Source: Microplitis mediator
Lineage: Eukaryota > Arthropoda > Insecta > Hymenoptera > Braconidae
NCBI RefSeq assembly: GCF_029852145.1
Contig: NC_079975.1
Span: 14,319,275-14,383,274 of the forward strand
Reading direction: 5' to 3'
Length of the DNA: 64,000 nt
Position numbers and translations under genes: made by a program. Positions 1 to 11,274 of this stretch are shown here, piece by piece; within the stretch, counting starts at the first letter, position 1, and each line of letters starts with the position of its first letter. The notes below the pieces were generated by a model. That model was not told where the DNA came from. It saw nothing but the letters and a program-made list of their open reading frames with translations, and searched no databases.

Positions 1-520
1 TCAAGAATAATGCTTAAAAACTAAATATCCAATTAGATTATAAACTTAAAACTATTTTATTGCATCTTTTCACTATCAAATTTACGATAATATTGTTTGT
101 TGTTTTCTTGACTAATTCATTTTTTTTAAATAGCTAATTTGTTATTTAGTACAATGTTTTTATTCAATGGTTTTTAAGTTTGGTATTTGTATAATAGAAA
201 TATGCAATATAAATTAAAAATATAAGAATAGAACGAAAAATCGTACCGAAGCCAATAACTTCCCGAATTTTCGAAAATTTTCAATTTTTTTAGCGGAAAG
301 TTAAAAATTGCAATAGATTCCAACAAATGATTATATTTCGTTAAAGGTTCCATAGTAATTATTGAGTATATAAGTTATGTCAGTAATTATTGAGTATATT
401 AATTGATTCAAATTTTTATTGCTTGAATTATTAGTTGAACCGAAACCGGATAAATGAACTTTTGAAAGAGAAATATTTTTTTAAGCAGCTGAGTTTAATA
501 AATGTTTCTTTCGCTCATAG
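1..520. other. AT-rich region with a dispersed repeat end
   Basis: No gene is visible except the acceptor region of the hAT exon that follows. Bases 240-305 hold a fragment containing the words AATAACTTCCCG and TTTTCGAAAATTTTC. The same words recur in inverted orientation near 45370-45425, and the first of them again near 52470-52500, so this is one end of a dispersed repeat family of this genome. Confidence 0.5.
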
Positions 521-3438
521 ATTTACAAATCAAAAAAAGTGGTTGTCAACTGAAGCATTCAACTCGGTACTCTTTAATAAAACGAGTTGACAAAATTTTT
601 AAAAAGTCGTCTGATGCCATTCGTAAAGAAATTGTGTCGCTTATAAAAGACGGAGGATATGTATGTACTACTGCGGATGTTTGGACTGGAGGATCACGTA
701 GATTTTTAGGGGTAACAGTTAGTTGGGTAAATAATCAAATTTTTATGATAAATTATTAAGTACAGTACTGTTTAAGGGGATTCTCAGACAGTGTTCCCCA
801 CTTTTTAAAAATATGCTATGACTTTCAACTGTCATAACCGTATTCAAATTTTATTAATTAATTAAAAAAAAAATTAAAACCTCAATTGAAAGAAGGACAA
901 CGTAGTCGTAATTATGTTTAGATATAGAATTAAAAAAAAATTACTTACAATTGATATCAATTGGGAGTTAAACAAAATTTGTTGAATAAATTTTAGCCAA
1001 CAAAATTTAAAAATTCAAATTATAAAATTGACATGACGATTTTACTGAAATTTATTTAATGAATTTTGTTTAACTCCTAATCGATATCAAGTGTAAATAA
1101 TTTTTTTTTAAATCTGTATATCGGCGAAATTACTCCTACGTTGTCCTTTTTTCAATCAATGCTTTAATTTTTTTTTAATTAATTGATAAAAATTTGATAC
1201 GCTTATGACAGTTGAAAGTCATTAAAAATTCTTCAAAAGTGGGAGGCACTGTCTGAGAATGGCCTTAAAAATAATCGTTGAACCTCTAAAAAATTAGTCA
1301 ACAGAAAATGTCAATTTATTGATGTCTAGAGTGACTTGTATTGTTTTTCTTTTATCCATTAGTTTTTATTATCTACAAACACTTTTAAAATGATAAATAA
1401 TAAGAAATCCTTGGCGGATCCAATTTACGGGAATTGACGGTAGTCACACAATTGATTCATATTATTTTACGGATGAATTTACTGTATTTTACGGTATAAA
1501 ACGCAGCATTTTACGGTTAAAAGTATAGTCTTTAATACTAGATTTACCTATTTTCCGGTAGATTTCACTGCGGCGAATTCACTTAAAAATACAGTAAATC
1601 TACCGCAAAGTATATTGTTTTACCGTAAATTACTGACATTTCATGGTTAACTCACTCTCAATCCGGTATAAAACTGTAATTTACGATGGTCTTTCAGTGA
1701 TTTCGAAAATTTTCATTCTTAATTTTACTTTTATATTTTTGAAATTCTATTCTACTTGTTATTTTGATATATTTTCTATATTCTATTCATACGGCAAAAA
1801 TATTTAGAAATAAATATTATTTTTTTTTAATGTTAATTAAATTCACTTACAATCTAAGCTTGTATATATTGAGTATTGCCGTTTTAAATTGATGGAGCAT
1901 GTCTTTCTCCAATTTATGTAGATAAATCTTGACTCATTGGAACGAAAATCAGCAGCTATTGCGTGCAAAAGATTTTATGGCACGCACTCGTTTGATGCGA
2001 TCGCGGATCATTTGTCAAGTATTCACTCTTCTTTTGGGTTAACAGTACAGTCAATTCGAGCGACAATTACCGATAATGGATCGAATTTCATTAAGGCATT
2101 TAAAGAGTTTGGAGTTGAGGCTTTGAATGAGACTTCAGTAGGTAAGTATTAAATTTTAACTCTAGAAAAATGTCTGCATAACTGATAGTTTATCTTTATT
2201 GCAACTCTGATAGGGAATTTGTTTCTTCTCAGAGACCCAGTTGCATTTATCAGTTATGTATTATATATATCTTTTTCACAGATCCAAATGAAAACCAGCT
2301 CGAAGACGGAGATGACACTTTCAATGCTGATGTTTATACAGAAGATTTTGATTCTATAGAGGAAGATGTTGAAATTAACGAAGAATTCGGCGTTGAGTGT
2401 GAGCATAAATTACCACGCCACTTTAGATGTGCTAGTCACACTTTGAATCTTATAGCTACAACTGATAGCTTAAAAGCTATTACGGAAAATAAATCTCTCA
2501 AGACAAAATATTTTAATGTCATTAAGAAATGCACTTCTTTATGGAAATATCTACGTTCTCCGAAAAAAAATGAAAGCTTGAAAGCTTATTTGGGAATTTC
2601 ACTCAAGCGGCCGGTTGTTACTCGGTAGAACTCCACCTATGATTGTATTATACAGTTATTAACTGTTGATGAGAAGCTATTAGATAACAGTAAAATAAAA
2701 CTAAAGAAAGCTTTCAACTCTGCAGATTTTAAGTTTCTCCGTGAATTTGTGCGATGCTCTGAACCTTTGGCATGTGCGATTGATCGTTTGCAAGCAGACA
2801 ACTCCTACTACGGTGTTCTTCTTCCCACATTAGTATCTGTCAAGAATCAAATGAGTAATTTAATCAAGGATAAAATCGTCATTGATTGTAAACCACTGGC
2901 TCAAGCTATCATCAATGGAATTGATCGGCGATTTGAGAAACTGTTTGACTTTTCACAACCAGATATTGATGCAGTTCTAGCTGCTATTTCTCATCCACAG
3001 TTCAAAGGTCGTTGGTTAACATCTTTTAGTCAAGTAGAGCAAAGACTTGTCCATGAACGTTTCTTGCAATCAGTATCTGGGGAAGCTTGTTCAGAACCAT
3101 CGAACTCGATTGATGAAGATTGCGTCGAAGGTTTTGATTTTGGGAACGCTGCTTTGACTATTCCTGAATTTCAACAATCATTATCACAAGGTGAAACAAC
3201 AGCAGAAGTTACCCGTTACTTGAAAAGCAGAGAGACTGAGTTCAAATCGTTAGAAATATTTCCATCTGTCCGGAAAGTATTTCTAAAATTTAACGTGCCA
3301 CTACCTTCATCTGCTCCTGTAGAAAGGCTTTTTAGCCACGTTACAATGATGAATTTGCTGAAGTATAATCGTCTTACAGACGAGCACTTTGAGCAAAGAG
3401 TACTTTGTAAAGTAAATGGAGCAAAAAAATTTTGTTAG
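521..3438 (+). pseudogene. hAT-superfamily transposase, decayed, three exons visible
   Basis: Three exons join in phase: about 521-726, 1922-2141 and 2282-3438. Exon 1 has the hAT-like block TTADVWTGGSRRFLGVTVSW and ends at GTAAAT. Exon 2 holds the ATITDNGSNF block (a catalytic-type aspartate) and ends at GTAAGT. Exon 3 starts after a TTTTTCACAG acceptor with an acidic stretch, then RCASHTLNL, and ends with the C-terminal dimerisation-type region (PSSAPVERLFSH). An in-frame TAG at 2626-2628 stands where the family has Trp in TRWNSTYD, so the gene is broken by what looks like a TGG-to-TAG change. Downstream the frame stays open for about 270 codons, so decay is recent. The 5' part (BED finger, start codon) is not visible. 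Terminal inverted repeats were not found. Confidence 0.8.
776..1264. mobile_element. MITE, 489 bp, flanked by TTAA
   Basis: Both ends are flanked by TTAA (772-775 and 1265-1268). The terminal inverted repeat GGGGATTCTCAGACAGTG at 776-793 matches the reverse complement of 1247-1264 at 16 of 18 positions. Inner sequence is also inverted: the AACTGTCATAA block near 826, and GGACAACGTAG near 895 against CTACGTTGTCC near 1135. TTAA duplication suggests a piggyBac-type non-autonomous element. It sits inside the first intron of the hAT gene. Confidence 0.75.
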
Positions 3439-3810
3439 TTTATAACATATAACGACCAAACTACAATCACTGCGTGGCTGCTCGAGTATTACTGCTAAAT
3501 TTATAATATATGATTTGAAATTAATTGCTTATTAAAATCTCTACTCTAAAATTTACTCTAGAATCTTTTGTTTGTTTTTATTATCATTTAATTTAATAAA
3601 AAAAATCTCTTCATTAACTCACAAACTTATTGGTTACGATGATTGCATGATCATGGGGTTCTTAAAAAAAATATCCACACGGTCAAATTGTTTTTTATTA
3701 GTCGTCTAATATGTTTTTTTTACTGATACCAAATTAAATTTGTTTAATTTTTATTCTCATAGAAGACACGGCATAGACTAAATTTTTATTATTCTCTCTA
3801 TAGTTATATA

Positions 3811-3860
<50 letters not shown>

Positions 3861-4807
3861 GTCATATTCATTAACAGAATAATTAAAATATTAATATATT
3901 TACAGAAAATAAATACAATCGTCTTCTTTTCACGCGTAATTTAAAAGCAATTCGAATGATATAAATAAATTGATTTATCTCGATACTTGGCAATTAAAAA
4001 GAGTTTAAATGATGAAAAGGCACAAATTCAGGTCAAGACCTTTTCAACAACACTAAATTTAATAACATTAACTAATTTATCATATAGATATGGCTGTAAC
4101 AAAATTTTCCTTATTCTCTTAATAATTTAGACGATATGACTCATTTCTTTACTATCATTGAGCTTTATAATGATAAAAATACATTTTTTGTTGTCAATAT
4201 TCAAAGTTCGTTCTATTCTAAATGACTCATTTTACCCTTGGAAATTCCGTGACTCCAAACCCTGCTTATTTTATTTTGAAAATGTTTAATTCCGTTTGGC
4301 ATGAATACTTTTCACTGTAAAAATTTCGCATTAAGTTGAACAGTCCACTGCAAGCTAAGTACGGTTAACTTTTATAATCGTTTTATCTACTGAGCTATGA
4401 GTAATTAAAAAAATTTTTTTTTTTTTTTTTTTCGAGAAAAATTAAACCAAAAAATTTAGAAAATAAAGATAATATATAATCATGTCTGTTAATATATATG
4501 TTCATATGAGGTCAGAGAGAATTACTTTCCGAATCCAATCATATCTGAGTGTTCATATACGATCATATAGGATCATATCGAAGCTTTTTTTTCCAAGCCA
4601 TACTCAATAAAAAAAATTTTTAATGGTAATTTCTACATTATTCATTAAAAATAAAAAATGAGCAATGGAAAATGGATTCATTACTCATTGAAAAAAAAAA
4701 TGAAAATGATAACTTATACATTACTCATTAAAACTAAAAAATGAGTAATGAAAAATGGATCCATTACTCATTACAATAATAATGAGTAATGGAAATCTAA
4801 TGCATTA
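3439..4807. other. Intergenic AT-rich stretch with simple repeats
   Basis: No coding region is supported. A TA dinucleotide run lies at about 3804-3857. At 4620-4810 a short degenerate tandem array built on ATTACTCATT and its complement AATGAGTAATG forms alternating hairpins just beyond the stop codon of the minus-strand gene. Confidence 0.6.
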
Positions 4808-7159
4808 TCAAAAATAATGCATTATTTGCAACTCTGCATCAGTGTTTGAGAATTCAACTCTAATACTCGGTAAATTATTTGGATTCGAGGCCCATGTATA
4901 GAGTTCTAAGGGAGTTGTGATTTGACGATCCACTGGCAACTGAAGACTTGCACGAGCAGCCCTTCTTTTGACTGTTCCACCAATTCCATCACATGGACCC
5001 TTTCCGTGAGCAGTAGCAAAGAAATGCCATTCTGCGTGTATTCCAAAATCGTCCTTATGATAATAAAGATTTACGAAGTTTTTAAAATTTTTAAATTGTT
5101 GTGGAGCGCCGTCAGAAAAGTAATATATCTTTTTAGCATTTCTTGAAATAGTTTTAACAAAGTCTGCTACGTATTTCAAAAAAACGTGTGCTGCTACAGC
5201 GTCATGATTATGGCAATCTGAAATAACTACTAAGCTTCTGTGTACAATTTTATCACCATTTCTGAAATATATTACTACAGGAATAATAGTAGCAGTATCG
5301 TTGTTCCAATGAAAACCTGATGCAGCATTTTGTACGACGAACGCATAGTTTTCAGCAAAATCACAAACAATTAAATATTCTTCTTCTTGTAGATTTTGTT
5401 TCACAGTTTTATAAAAGTTGCTTTGTTGTTTAGCAATGTATGCATGTGGTAAAAGAACCTTCAAGTCTGCACAAAACTTCTCAATGAAATCGTAAGTGGA
5501 TTTTGAAAGAGTCTCAAGACTACAACGTGGTGTTGATATCCAAAATTTATAATTTATAGATTCAATTTCGTTTCCATCAAAAATTTTCGTTAAAACATCA
5601 TTCAATACTTCTATACTTGGACAATCACGACATGTACCGAAATAGCACTCAGCAGACGGAGACTGGCACATAATAAAATTTAAACAATCGTTGTATTCCG
5701 TCAATGGCTTAACCATTTCTTGTGTTAATTTCTTCAGATTAGCGCCTAAAATCCGAAAAGTAAACTATTAATTTACTACACTTCAAAAGTAAGTAATCAA
5801 CAAATCTCTATTATATTGTATATTACCAAGCATCATTAATTTGATATTTTGATGAGAAATACAAACGCAAATGGTGTGGGTGCCACTGGTTCCAGCAAGC
5901 ACGCAATGTTTGGGACGAAATGAAGCGAATTTTGAAAAACCAACTTTTTCTTCCGGATACTCATCACGGTAGCATTGATACAGCTCTTTTAAATTTGACA
6001 GAATAAGGCGTTTTTGAACTTGCGATCTACTTCCATCTTCATTTTTTATTGACACATAGTCTTTTTTCCCAGGCATATTAACGCTCACGTCATCACTATT
6101 ATAAAAATTTTGAATTTTTAGTTGGCTACCTTCAGATAATGCTCGGCCTATAAATAAGAATAACCAAAGAGAATAAAATAATTTTAGTATTATAAAAAAA
6201 AATAATGTAATTGATAAGTGCAGTACCTAGCTTAGACTCGGGGATCGCAAGAACCCCAACAGTTTTAGATAGGTTTTTCGCAACTTGAACCATATGTCTG
6301 GAACAATTCATCGTTTCACAAATCTTCCGTTCGCTCCATTCCGATGGAAATAGTGTTAAGATTTGAATTTTTTCGGATTTGGACGTATTTTTATCATCAA
6401 ACTTAACTTTTAAACGTTCGATTAAATCAGGAAAATCCGTAAAGTCAAAATTCAAATCACAGGGAGCATCAGTAAAGAGGCCAAAAAGTTTTTTCAAGTT
6501 AGAAGTGATTTGATCAACCTTATTTTGTAAATATTGATGATTATATAATTTCTTGGATGGAATTGGTGATTCGTTTAATAAATGCAAAGCATTGTTTACG
6601 ATTGGCAACTGAGTTTCAATGCTAATTTGAGACTCAGAACTTGGTTGAGATGAATATGTTTCACTACAATATGGTAAGGATTCTGAAAAAAAAAAAAAAC
6701 GTTATTGTTGAATATTAAATAAAAGAATAAATGTTTACATTTATGCATTGTATTTTTGGAGATAAAATGATTTATTATTAGTTGTTTGATATACCTACCA
6801 TGAGATTGTAAAAATTCAGTTCTTTGACTCGCATGTTCTAACAACAAACTACAAGTACCAACACTGCTATGATCCTGTTCATTATTGAAGTCATCAACAT
6901 CCATGTCTGCTTCATCATTAATGTCATGGTTAATATTTTCGTCACCAATATTTTGTCCAACATCAGCAACTTCCGCAATGTTTAATAGTCTTGCGTCTGC
7001 ATAAACTCTACTTCAGCAATCCACGCATAAGTAATAATCACCATATACGTTTAATTGTCTTTGACAAAATTGATTTGCTTTACGCAAACTTTTTTTTTTT
7101 AGATGATTTTCAAGTTCAAACGGATTAGCACAACGACTAAATTGAAAATTAACAGCCAT
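4808..7159 (-). pseudogene. Four-exon gene of an unassigned, transposon-like family with one in-frame stop
   Basis: Reading on the minus strand, exons 7159-6799, 6682-6227, 6147-5827 and 5745-4808 join in phase (each junction splits a codon after its first base) with GT/AG borders. The start ATG is at 7159-7157. The first exon carries cysteine pairs like a small zinc-binding region. A TGA codon directly after LCVDC, where CGA is one change away, breaks it. Later parts include SEWSERKICETMNCSRHMVQ (helix-turn-helix-like), HTICVCISHQNIKLMM, and a last exon with IVCDFAENYAFVVQ, YYFSDGAPQQFKNFKNF and HFFATAHGKGPCDGIGG. The aspartates in CDFAEN and SDGAPQ could be catalytic in a DDE-type nuclease, but this is inference. 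The style resembles multicopy uncharacterised proteins of arthropod genomes. The single stop suggests recent inactivation or a sequencing error. Confidence 0.65.
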
Positions 7160-7519
7160 ACTATCTATCGCTAGAATATTGTGTTTAACAAAAAAAAAAA
7201 ATAATTAATCAGCACTCGAATTCTACTTGGAACCGTACACGAGATAATTGCTATTTGGTAGCGATGAGCTTTTTATCAAGAAAACAGGTGAAACAGGTGG
7301 TTTCACTAAAACAATGAAAAACACTTAGGTTCCCATAGAGTTCGTTAGCTTTTCTGTAGATGGCGATCGTGTAACTTTATTTTAAAATAGTATAAATACA
7401 TACAGATGTCACTAGTAGCCAGTTCCTGAAGATATATAGCATACTTATTATCAAAAAAAGCAAAATATTGAAAAAAAAAAAAAAAAACATAACAAAATTT
7501 CGTTTTAAATTAATTGTAT
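7160..7519. other. Short intergenic stretch left of the LTR element
   Basis: AT-rich sequence with an A run near 7471-7487. No gene or repeat is recognised. The last five bases, TGTAT (7515-7519), are one copy of the target duplication of the LTR element. Confidence 0.6.
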
Positions 7520-7676
7520 TGTGACGGGTGAGCTGACGCCCATCCGTCTAATACTAATTAACAAATAATAGATAGATATATTTTAGTTCAGAAAGCAATA
7601 CATTTTATAGTAGTTTCATTAGGCGCTACACAGCTGCACATAAATATCGCATTACATTAGTGTATTAAGTCTTACT

Positions 7677-7685
7677 TTTATAAAG
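7677..7685 (+). promoter_or_regulatory. TATA-type box in the 5' LTR
   Basis: TTTATAAAG lies about 395 bases upstream of the AATAAA of the same LTR, a spacing consistent with a U3 promoter and an R/U5 polyadenylation signal. The copy in the 3' LTR is at the same offset. Confidence 0.45.
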
Positions 7686-8079
7686 ACAATGCGATGAGCA
7701 GACGTTTCGCGTGGTCAGCAGTTTTGACTGTGGGAAGAAAAGAGTTCCGTTGGAGACGGCGAAGGGATATTTTCTTATACAGCACGAAAAGAGTTCTCAT
7801 GGGAAACGGCGGAATGATATTTTGGAAGCAGAGGATGCAATTGCAGAAGAAGAGTTAGTTACCATAGTTAAGCTGATTCGAATAGTCGTCTGCTCGCGCA
7901 TAAATATTATATCTCACTTATTTTGCCGCTTTTATTACAGATCACTATAAGAATACGTTTAATGCCGCTATTGTTGAATGAAAATATTGTATTTGTATCC
8001 GATTCATTTATGCTATCTTAGGATTGTAAAAGAGACTCTCAGGGCCTTTCCTGGGTACTCCCATATTTTGGGGACGCCC

Positions 8080-8085
8080 AATAAA
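8080..8085 (+). terminator. Polyadenylation signal AATAAA in the LTR
   Basis: AATAAA at 8080-8085, and in the 3' LTR at 37387-37392, where it would end the genomic and subgenomic RNAs. Confidence 0.55.
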
Positions 8086-8242
8086 CAAATATCCATTAAA
8101 TTCACATATAGTCATTCCTTCACTGAGCGACCAACACCCTTTATAACATCCTATTAAATTTCTAGAGACGCTGAGCTAGGCACGGTAAGATCGGTTACGA
8201 AGTAAGAACATTAAGGTGTAAGCTCACACGTAACAGAAATTT

Positions 8243-8258
8243 TGGCGCCCAACGTGGT
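8243..8258 (+). other. Primer binding site
   Basis: TGGCGCCCAACGTGGT starts seven bases after the 5' LTR. TGG is the complement of the tRNA CCA end, and TGGCGCCC resembles the start of binding sites used with lysine-type tRNA primers. The exact tRNA was not identified. Confidence 0.75.
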
Positions 8259-8431
8259 TTTCGCCCAGCGAAGTGAGGGGAGTGAAGTGAATTTTCGGGA
8301 ATTTTAGTGGTGAGTGCCCAGTTAACGCGACAGGAAACTGTGAGACTGAGATTCTAAATCTTCCCCCGATAAATAAATTAGTGAACGGTGTCGTGAGATA
8401 GCAAGGAAAGTGCACACATTGAAGATAATAC

Positions 8432-8765
8432 ATGGAAAAATAAGTGAATTAAATTATGAAATATTGAAGAAAAGTGCATTGAATTGAGAAATATTGAAGA
8501 ATTATTGAGTTATACTGTGAAATATTGAAGATTTATGGATAAATATTGAATTGAAATGGAAATATGGAAAAATAAGTGAATTGAATTGTGAAATATTGAA
8601 GAAAAGTGCATTAAATTGAGAAATATTGAAGAATTATTGAGTTTTACTGTGAAATATTGAAGATTTATGGATAAATATTGAATTGAAATGAAAATATGGA
8701 AAAATAAGTGAATTGAATTGTGAAATATTGAAGAAAAGTGCATTGAATTGAGAAATATTGAAGAT
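8432..8765 (+). repeat. 132-bp tandem repeat in the retroelement leader, about 2.5 copies
   Basis: The words ATGGAAAAATAAGTGAATT begin at 8432, 8564 and 8696, a constant 132-base spacing, with the rest of the unit nearly identical. The unit is made of GAAATATTGAAGA-type sub-repeats and is almost free of C on the plus strand. Confidence 0.85.
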
Positions 8766-9290
8766 TATTGAATTGTGAATTATTGAAGAATACTGAAGAA
8801 TATTGAATTGTGAATTGTGAATTATTGAGGAATACTGAAGATTATTGAATTGAATTGTGAATTATTGAAGAATATTGAAGATTATTGAATTGTGAATTAT
8901 TGAGGAATACTGAAGATTATTGAATTGAATTGTAAATTATTGAAGAATATTGAAGATTATTGAATTGTGAATTATTGAGGAATACTGAAGATTATTGAAT
9001 TGAATTGTGAATTATTGAAGAATATTGAAGATTATTGAATTGTGAATTATTGAGGAATACTGAAGATTATTGAATTGAATTGTAAATTATTGAAGAATAT
9101 TGAAGATTATTGAATTGTGAATTATTGAGGAATACTGAAGATTATTGAATTGAATTGTGAATTATTGAGGAATACTGAAGATTATTGAATTGAATTGTGA
9201 ATCACTGAAGAATATTGAATTGAATTGTGAATTATCGAAGAAATACTGAAGAATATTGAATTGAATTGTGAAATACTGAGAAATATTGAA
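8766..9290 (+). repeat. 75-bp tandem repeat in the retroelement leader
   Basis: GAGGAATACTGAAGATTATTG recurs with G at 8827, 8902, 8977, 9052 and 9127 (75-base spacing), then at 9167 after a shortened unit. The array decays into GAATTGTGAATTATTGAAG variants up to about 9290. The RNA would be nearly C-free and weakly structured, placed between primer binding site and gag, where packaging signals usually lie. Confidence 0.85.
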
Positions 9291-9631
9291 GATTTGTAAA
9301 GATTTATTTAATTGAGTGCCAAATATTAGAGATTACTGAGAAATTGCCGAATGAACTGTAAAATCCTCTGAATTAGTGAAGCCGGTTGTTTGTGTGAAAT
9401 TATATGTCAAAGTTGCCCGCTAGTGATAAGTGAGAAAAATAGATAAGTGAGTGAAACAGAAAAAAAAAAGAGAAAAGAGAAATAAAAAGTGAAATAAGTG
9501 ATAAAAGCAAAGTGTACGAAAAAAAAAAAGAAGAGGAAAATAGTGATCTGTAGTGCCGTTAAGAGTAGAAGCCGTTGCAAAGAATCGGATACAACACCAG
9601 TCTGAGAGGAAATCAAAGCCAACAGACAGGG

Positions 9632-9669
9632 ATGCTGATAGCAGTAGCATTATTCATCGTGGTGTCTAT
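9632..9669 (+). other. Candidate leader exon with hydrophobic start, ending at a splice donor
   Basis: An ATG at 9632 opens twelve hydrophobic codons plus two bases, then GTAAGT at 9670-9675. If unspliced, the frame ends right after the donor, making a 13-codon upstream ORF before gag. If spliced, the two leftover bases are in phase with the acceptors at 32217-32218 (glycoprotein gene) and 34296-34297 (F-like envelope). The codons encode a signal-peptide-like core, which the F-like ORF otherwise lacks. Errantiviruses are known to make env from a spliced RNA with a donor near gag, so the arrangement fits the family. Splicing itself is inferred. Confidence 0.65.
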
Positions 9670-9790
9670 GTAAGTAGTAAAAATTGAGTCCTTTAACGAT
9701 AGTAGTAATTCGGATCGACGGGAGTATTGGACTAACTGGAGGTTAGAAAATCCAAGTAACTCTCTGTCGGGCTCTATAAGTTCGAAAGAA

Positions 9791-11236
9791 TTGATCGAAG
9801 ATTGTTCGTACGAGACCGACATAAAAAATATCGGGGAATTATTAGTCTTTTTTGAAAAAAATCGGGAGAAAACTAACGGTAATTCAAATTGCCCTGGTGC
9901 GGCTTCAGGCGCAAAAGCGGTAAAAACTATGGCGGAGACTGAAGAGGTTCAATTGAAACGAATAATATCGTTAATGCGGCATATACCGGTTTTTACGGGA
10001 GAGGGTGACGTGGAATCATTCATTGACGCTATTGAGTACAGTGCGACGAGGTTAAAGGCTGATGATGATCCGGTATTTATTTTTGAATTGTCAACGCGAT
10101 TCGGGGGATTGGCTTTAAGCATTATGCGTACGTTTTTGAGAAAGGCAGAGTCTGTCAACCAAGTAATAGAGAAACTACGTCAAAATTTTGGTCGAACGGA
10201 AACATTCCATGCGGTAATACATCGATTGGCGGGAATGATTCAAGAAGATAATGAAAGTGTAACAAGATTTGGTGCGCGTCTGGAGGGTATAAAAGCTGAA
10301 GCGGAGAATAAAATAAACAGGAGTGGATTAACGGCAGAACAGAAAGATTATCGAACAAAGGATTTGGAGGCGACAGTGCTGGAAACCTTTATTAATGGAC
10401 TCTACGAAAAATTATCGTTCGCAGTCTCAAATAAAGAACCCAGAACTTTAGCAGACGCAATAAAGATCGCAATGGAGGCGGAGATACAATACGAGAGGAC
10501 GAAAGCAGCGGAAAGAGCGAGAGAAGGAAAACTTAGGTTCAAGGAGCGGGAGCATGCAAGGATAAGACAGCTAACGCTTGAAGAAGAGGTGAAAGAAGAA
10601 GGTAAACAAGAAGGCGCAGAATATATTCATAAACCAAAACCCAGCGCGGAATTTACGTATACAATTACTAATGAGAAGACTGCGGACAATGGAGACAAGC
10701 GAAATTGTTTCACATGCGGGCAAGTTGGGCATTTGGCACGAAATTGTCCAGTTCCAATACCAAGCAAACAAAATTCTCGGGCACCAATGAATCAGCAGGA
10801 ATTCCGGGGAAGAGTTCCACAGCAACAGGAGCGGTACTATGTGCAAAACGATAGATACAGAGGAAATGGGAGATATAATTATGGAAGAAGCGGTAATAAT
10901 TGGCAGAATAATGGTAACTATGTATATGGACAGAATGGCAACAATTATAATGGGTATCGAAATGGAAATAATTATGGAAATCAATGGGGAAATTATGGAA
11001 ATAATGGTTACTACGGCAGAGGCAGAGGTCAGGAAATTCAAGGCAATCTCAATAGGCGGTACAATAATTATGGTAACTCAGGTGCAATGGTGACGAACGC
11101 GTTCGAAACGCAGCGGCTTATGAACAGTTTGCCCGGTAATTACGACAATAGATGGGACGGATCACGTGGAGTTAATCAGCAGAACCGGGGAAATCAGATG
11201 TCCAACAGGGGTCCAAACGCACGGCCTTTAAACTAG
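9791..11236 (+). CDS. gag: Gag polyprotein (capsid and nucleocapsid)
   Basis: A 481-residue structural protein. Residues about 60-260 form a Ty3/gypsy-type capsid region (IPVFTGEGDVESFIDAIEYS onward). A charged, helical stretch (about 235-285) precedes one zinc knuckle, CFTCGQVGHLARNC (CX2CX4HX4C), at about residue 308. The C-terminal 150 residues are rich in N, G, Y and R, with GNNY and GRGRG-like runs, and probably bind RNA. Translation may start at 9791, or at the second methionine at 9929, which lies closer to the capsid domain. The ORF ends in TAG at 11234-11236, directly after the slippery heptamer, so most ribosomes would release Gag and a fraction would continue into Pol. Confidence 0.92.
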   Translation: MIEDCSYETDIKNIGELLVFFEKNREKTNGNSNCPGAASGAKAVKTMAETEEVQLKRIISLMRHIPVFTGEGDVESFIDAIEYSATRLKADDDPVFIFELSTRFGGLALSIMRTFLRKAESVNQVIEKLRQNFGRTETFHAVIHRLAGMIQEDNESVTRFGARLEGIKAEAENKINRSGLTAEQKDYRTKDLEATVLETFINGLYEKLSFAVSNKEPRTLADAIKIAMEAEIQYERTKAAERAREGKLRFKEREHARIRQLTLEEEVKEEGKQEGAEYIHKPKPSAEFTYTITNEKTADNGDKRNCFTCGQVGHLARNCPVPIPSKQNSRAPMNQQEFRGRVPQQQERYYVQNDRYRGNGRYNYGRSGNNWQNNGNYVYGQNGNNYNGYRNGNNYGNQWGNYGNNGYYGRGRGQEIQGNLNRRYNNYGNSGAMVTNAFETQRLMNSLPGNYDNRWDGSRGVNQQNRGNQMSNRGPNARPLN

Positions 11237-11274
11237 AAAGGGCCGGTGCGATGACACGCTCCGTCGAAACGGCC
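11227..11274 (+). promoter_or_regulatory. -1 programmed ribosomal frameshift signal between gag and pol
   Basis: TTTAAAC at 11227-11233 is read T TTA AAC in the gag frame and is followed at once by the gag stop TAG. The pol frame is -1 relative to gag and is open through the heptamer. GGCCG at 11241-11245 can pair with CGGCC at 11270-11274, with an inner GCG/CGC option, seven bases after the heptamer. Heptamer type, spacing and frame all fit a simian-retrovirus or coronavirus-style signal. Confidence 0.85.

Larger units (their letters stand above)
7520..8235 (+). repeat. 5' LTR (716 bp)
   Basis: Starts TG, ends CA, and matches the 3' LTR at a constant offset of 29,307 bases. It contains TTTATAAAG at about 7677-7685 as a TATA-type promoter, and AATAAA at 8080-8085 as a polyadenylation signal. 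GACGG at the very start can pair with CCGTC at about 7544-7549. A 79-codon reading frame inside (7711-7950) is repeated identically in the other LTR and is probably not a gene. Confidence 0.95.

Noticed and set aside
7711..7950. 79-codon frame inside the LTR, repeated at 37018-37257
   Set aside because: It is conserved only because the two LTRs are copies. It lies across the promoter/R region, has no domain or signal, and starts in sequence better explained as LTR control DNA.
8510..8743. Minus-strand frame over the 132-bp leader repeats
   Set aside because: Pure by-product of an AT-rich tandem array, with no start context or conserved feature.
10571..11041. 156-codon hydrophobic frame on the minus strand of gag
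   Set aside because: It is the antisense shadow of the Asn/Gly/Tyr-rich tail of Gag, whose AAT/GGN codons read as ATT/NCC on the other strand.
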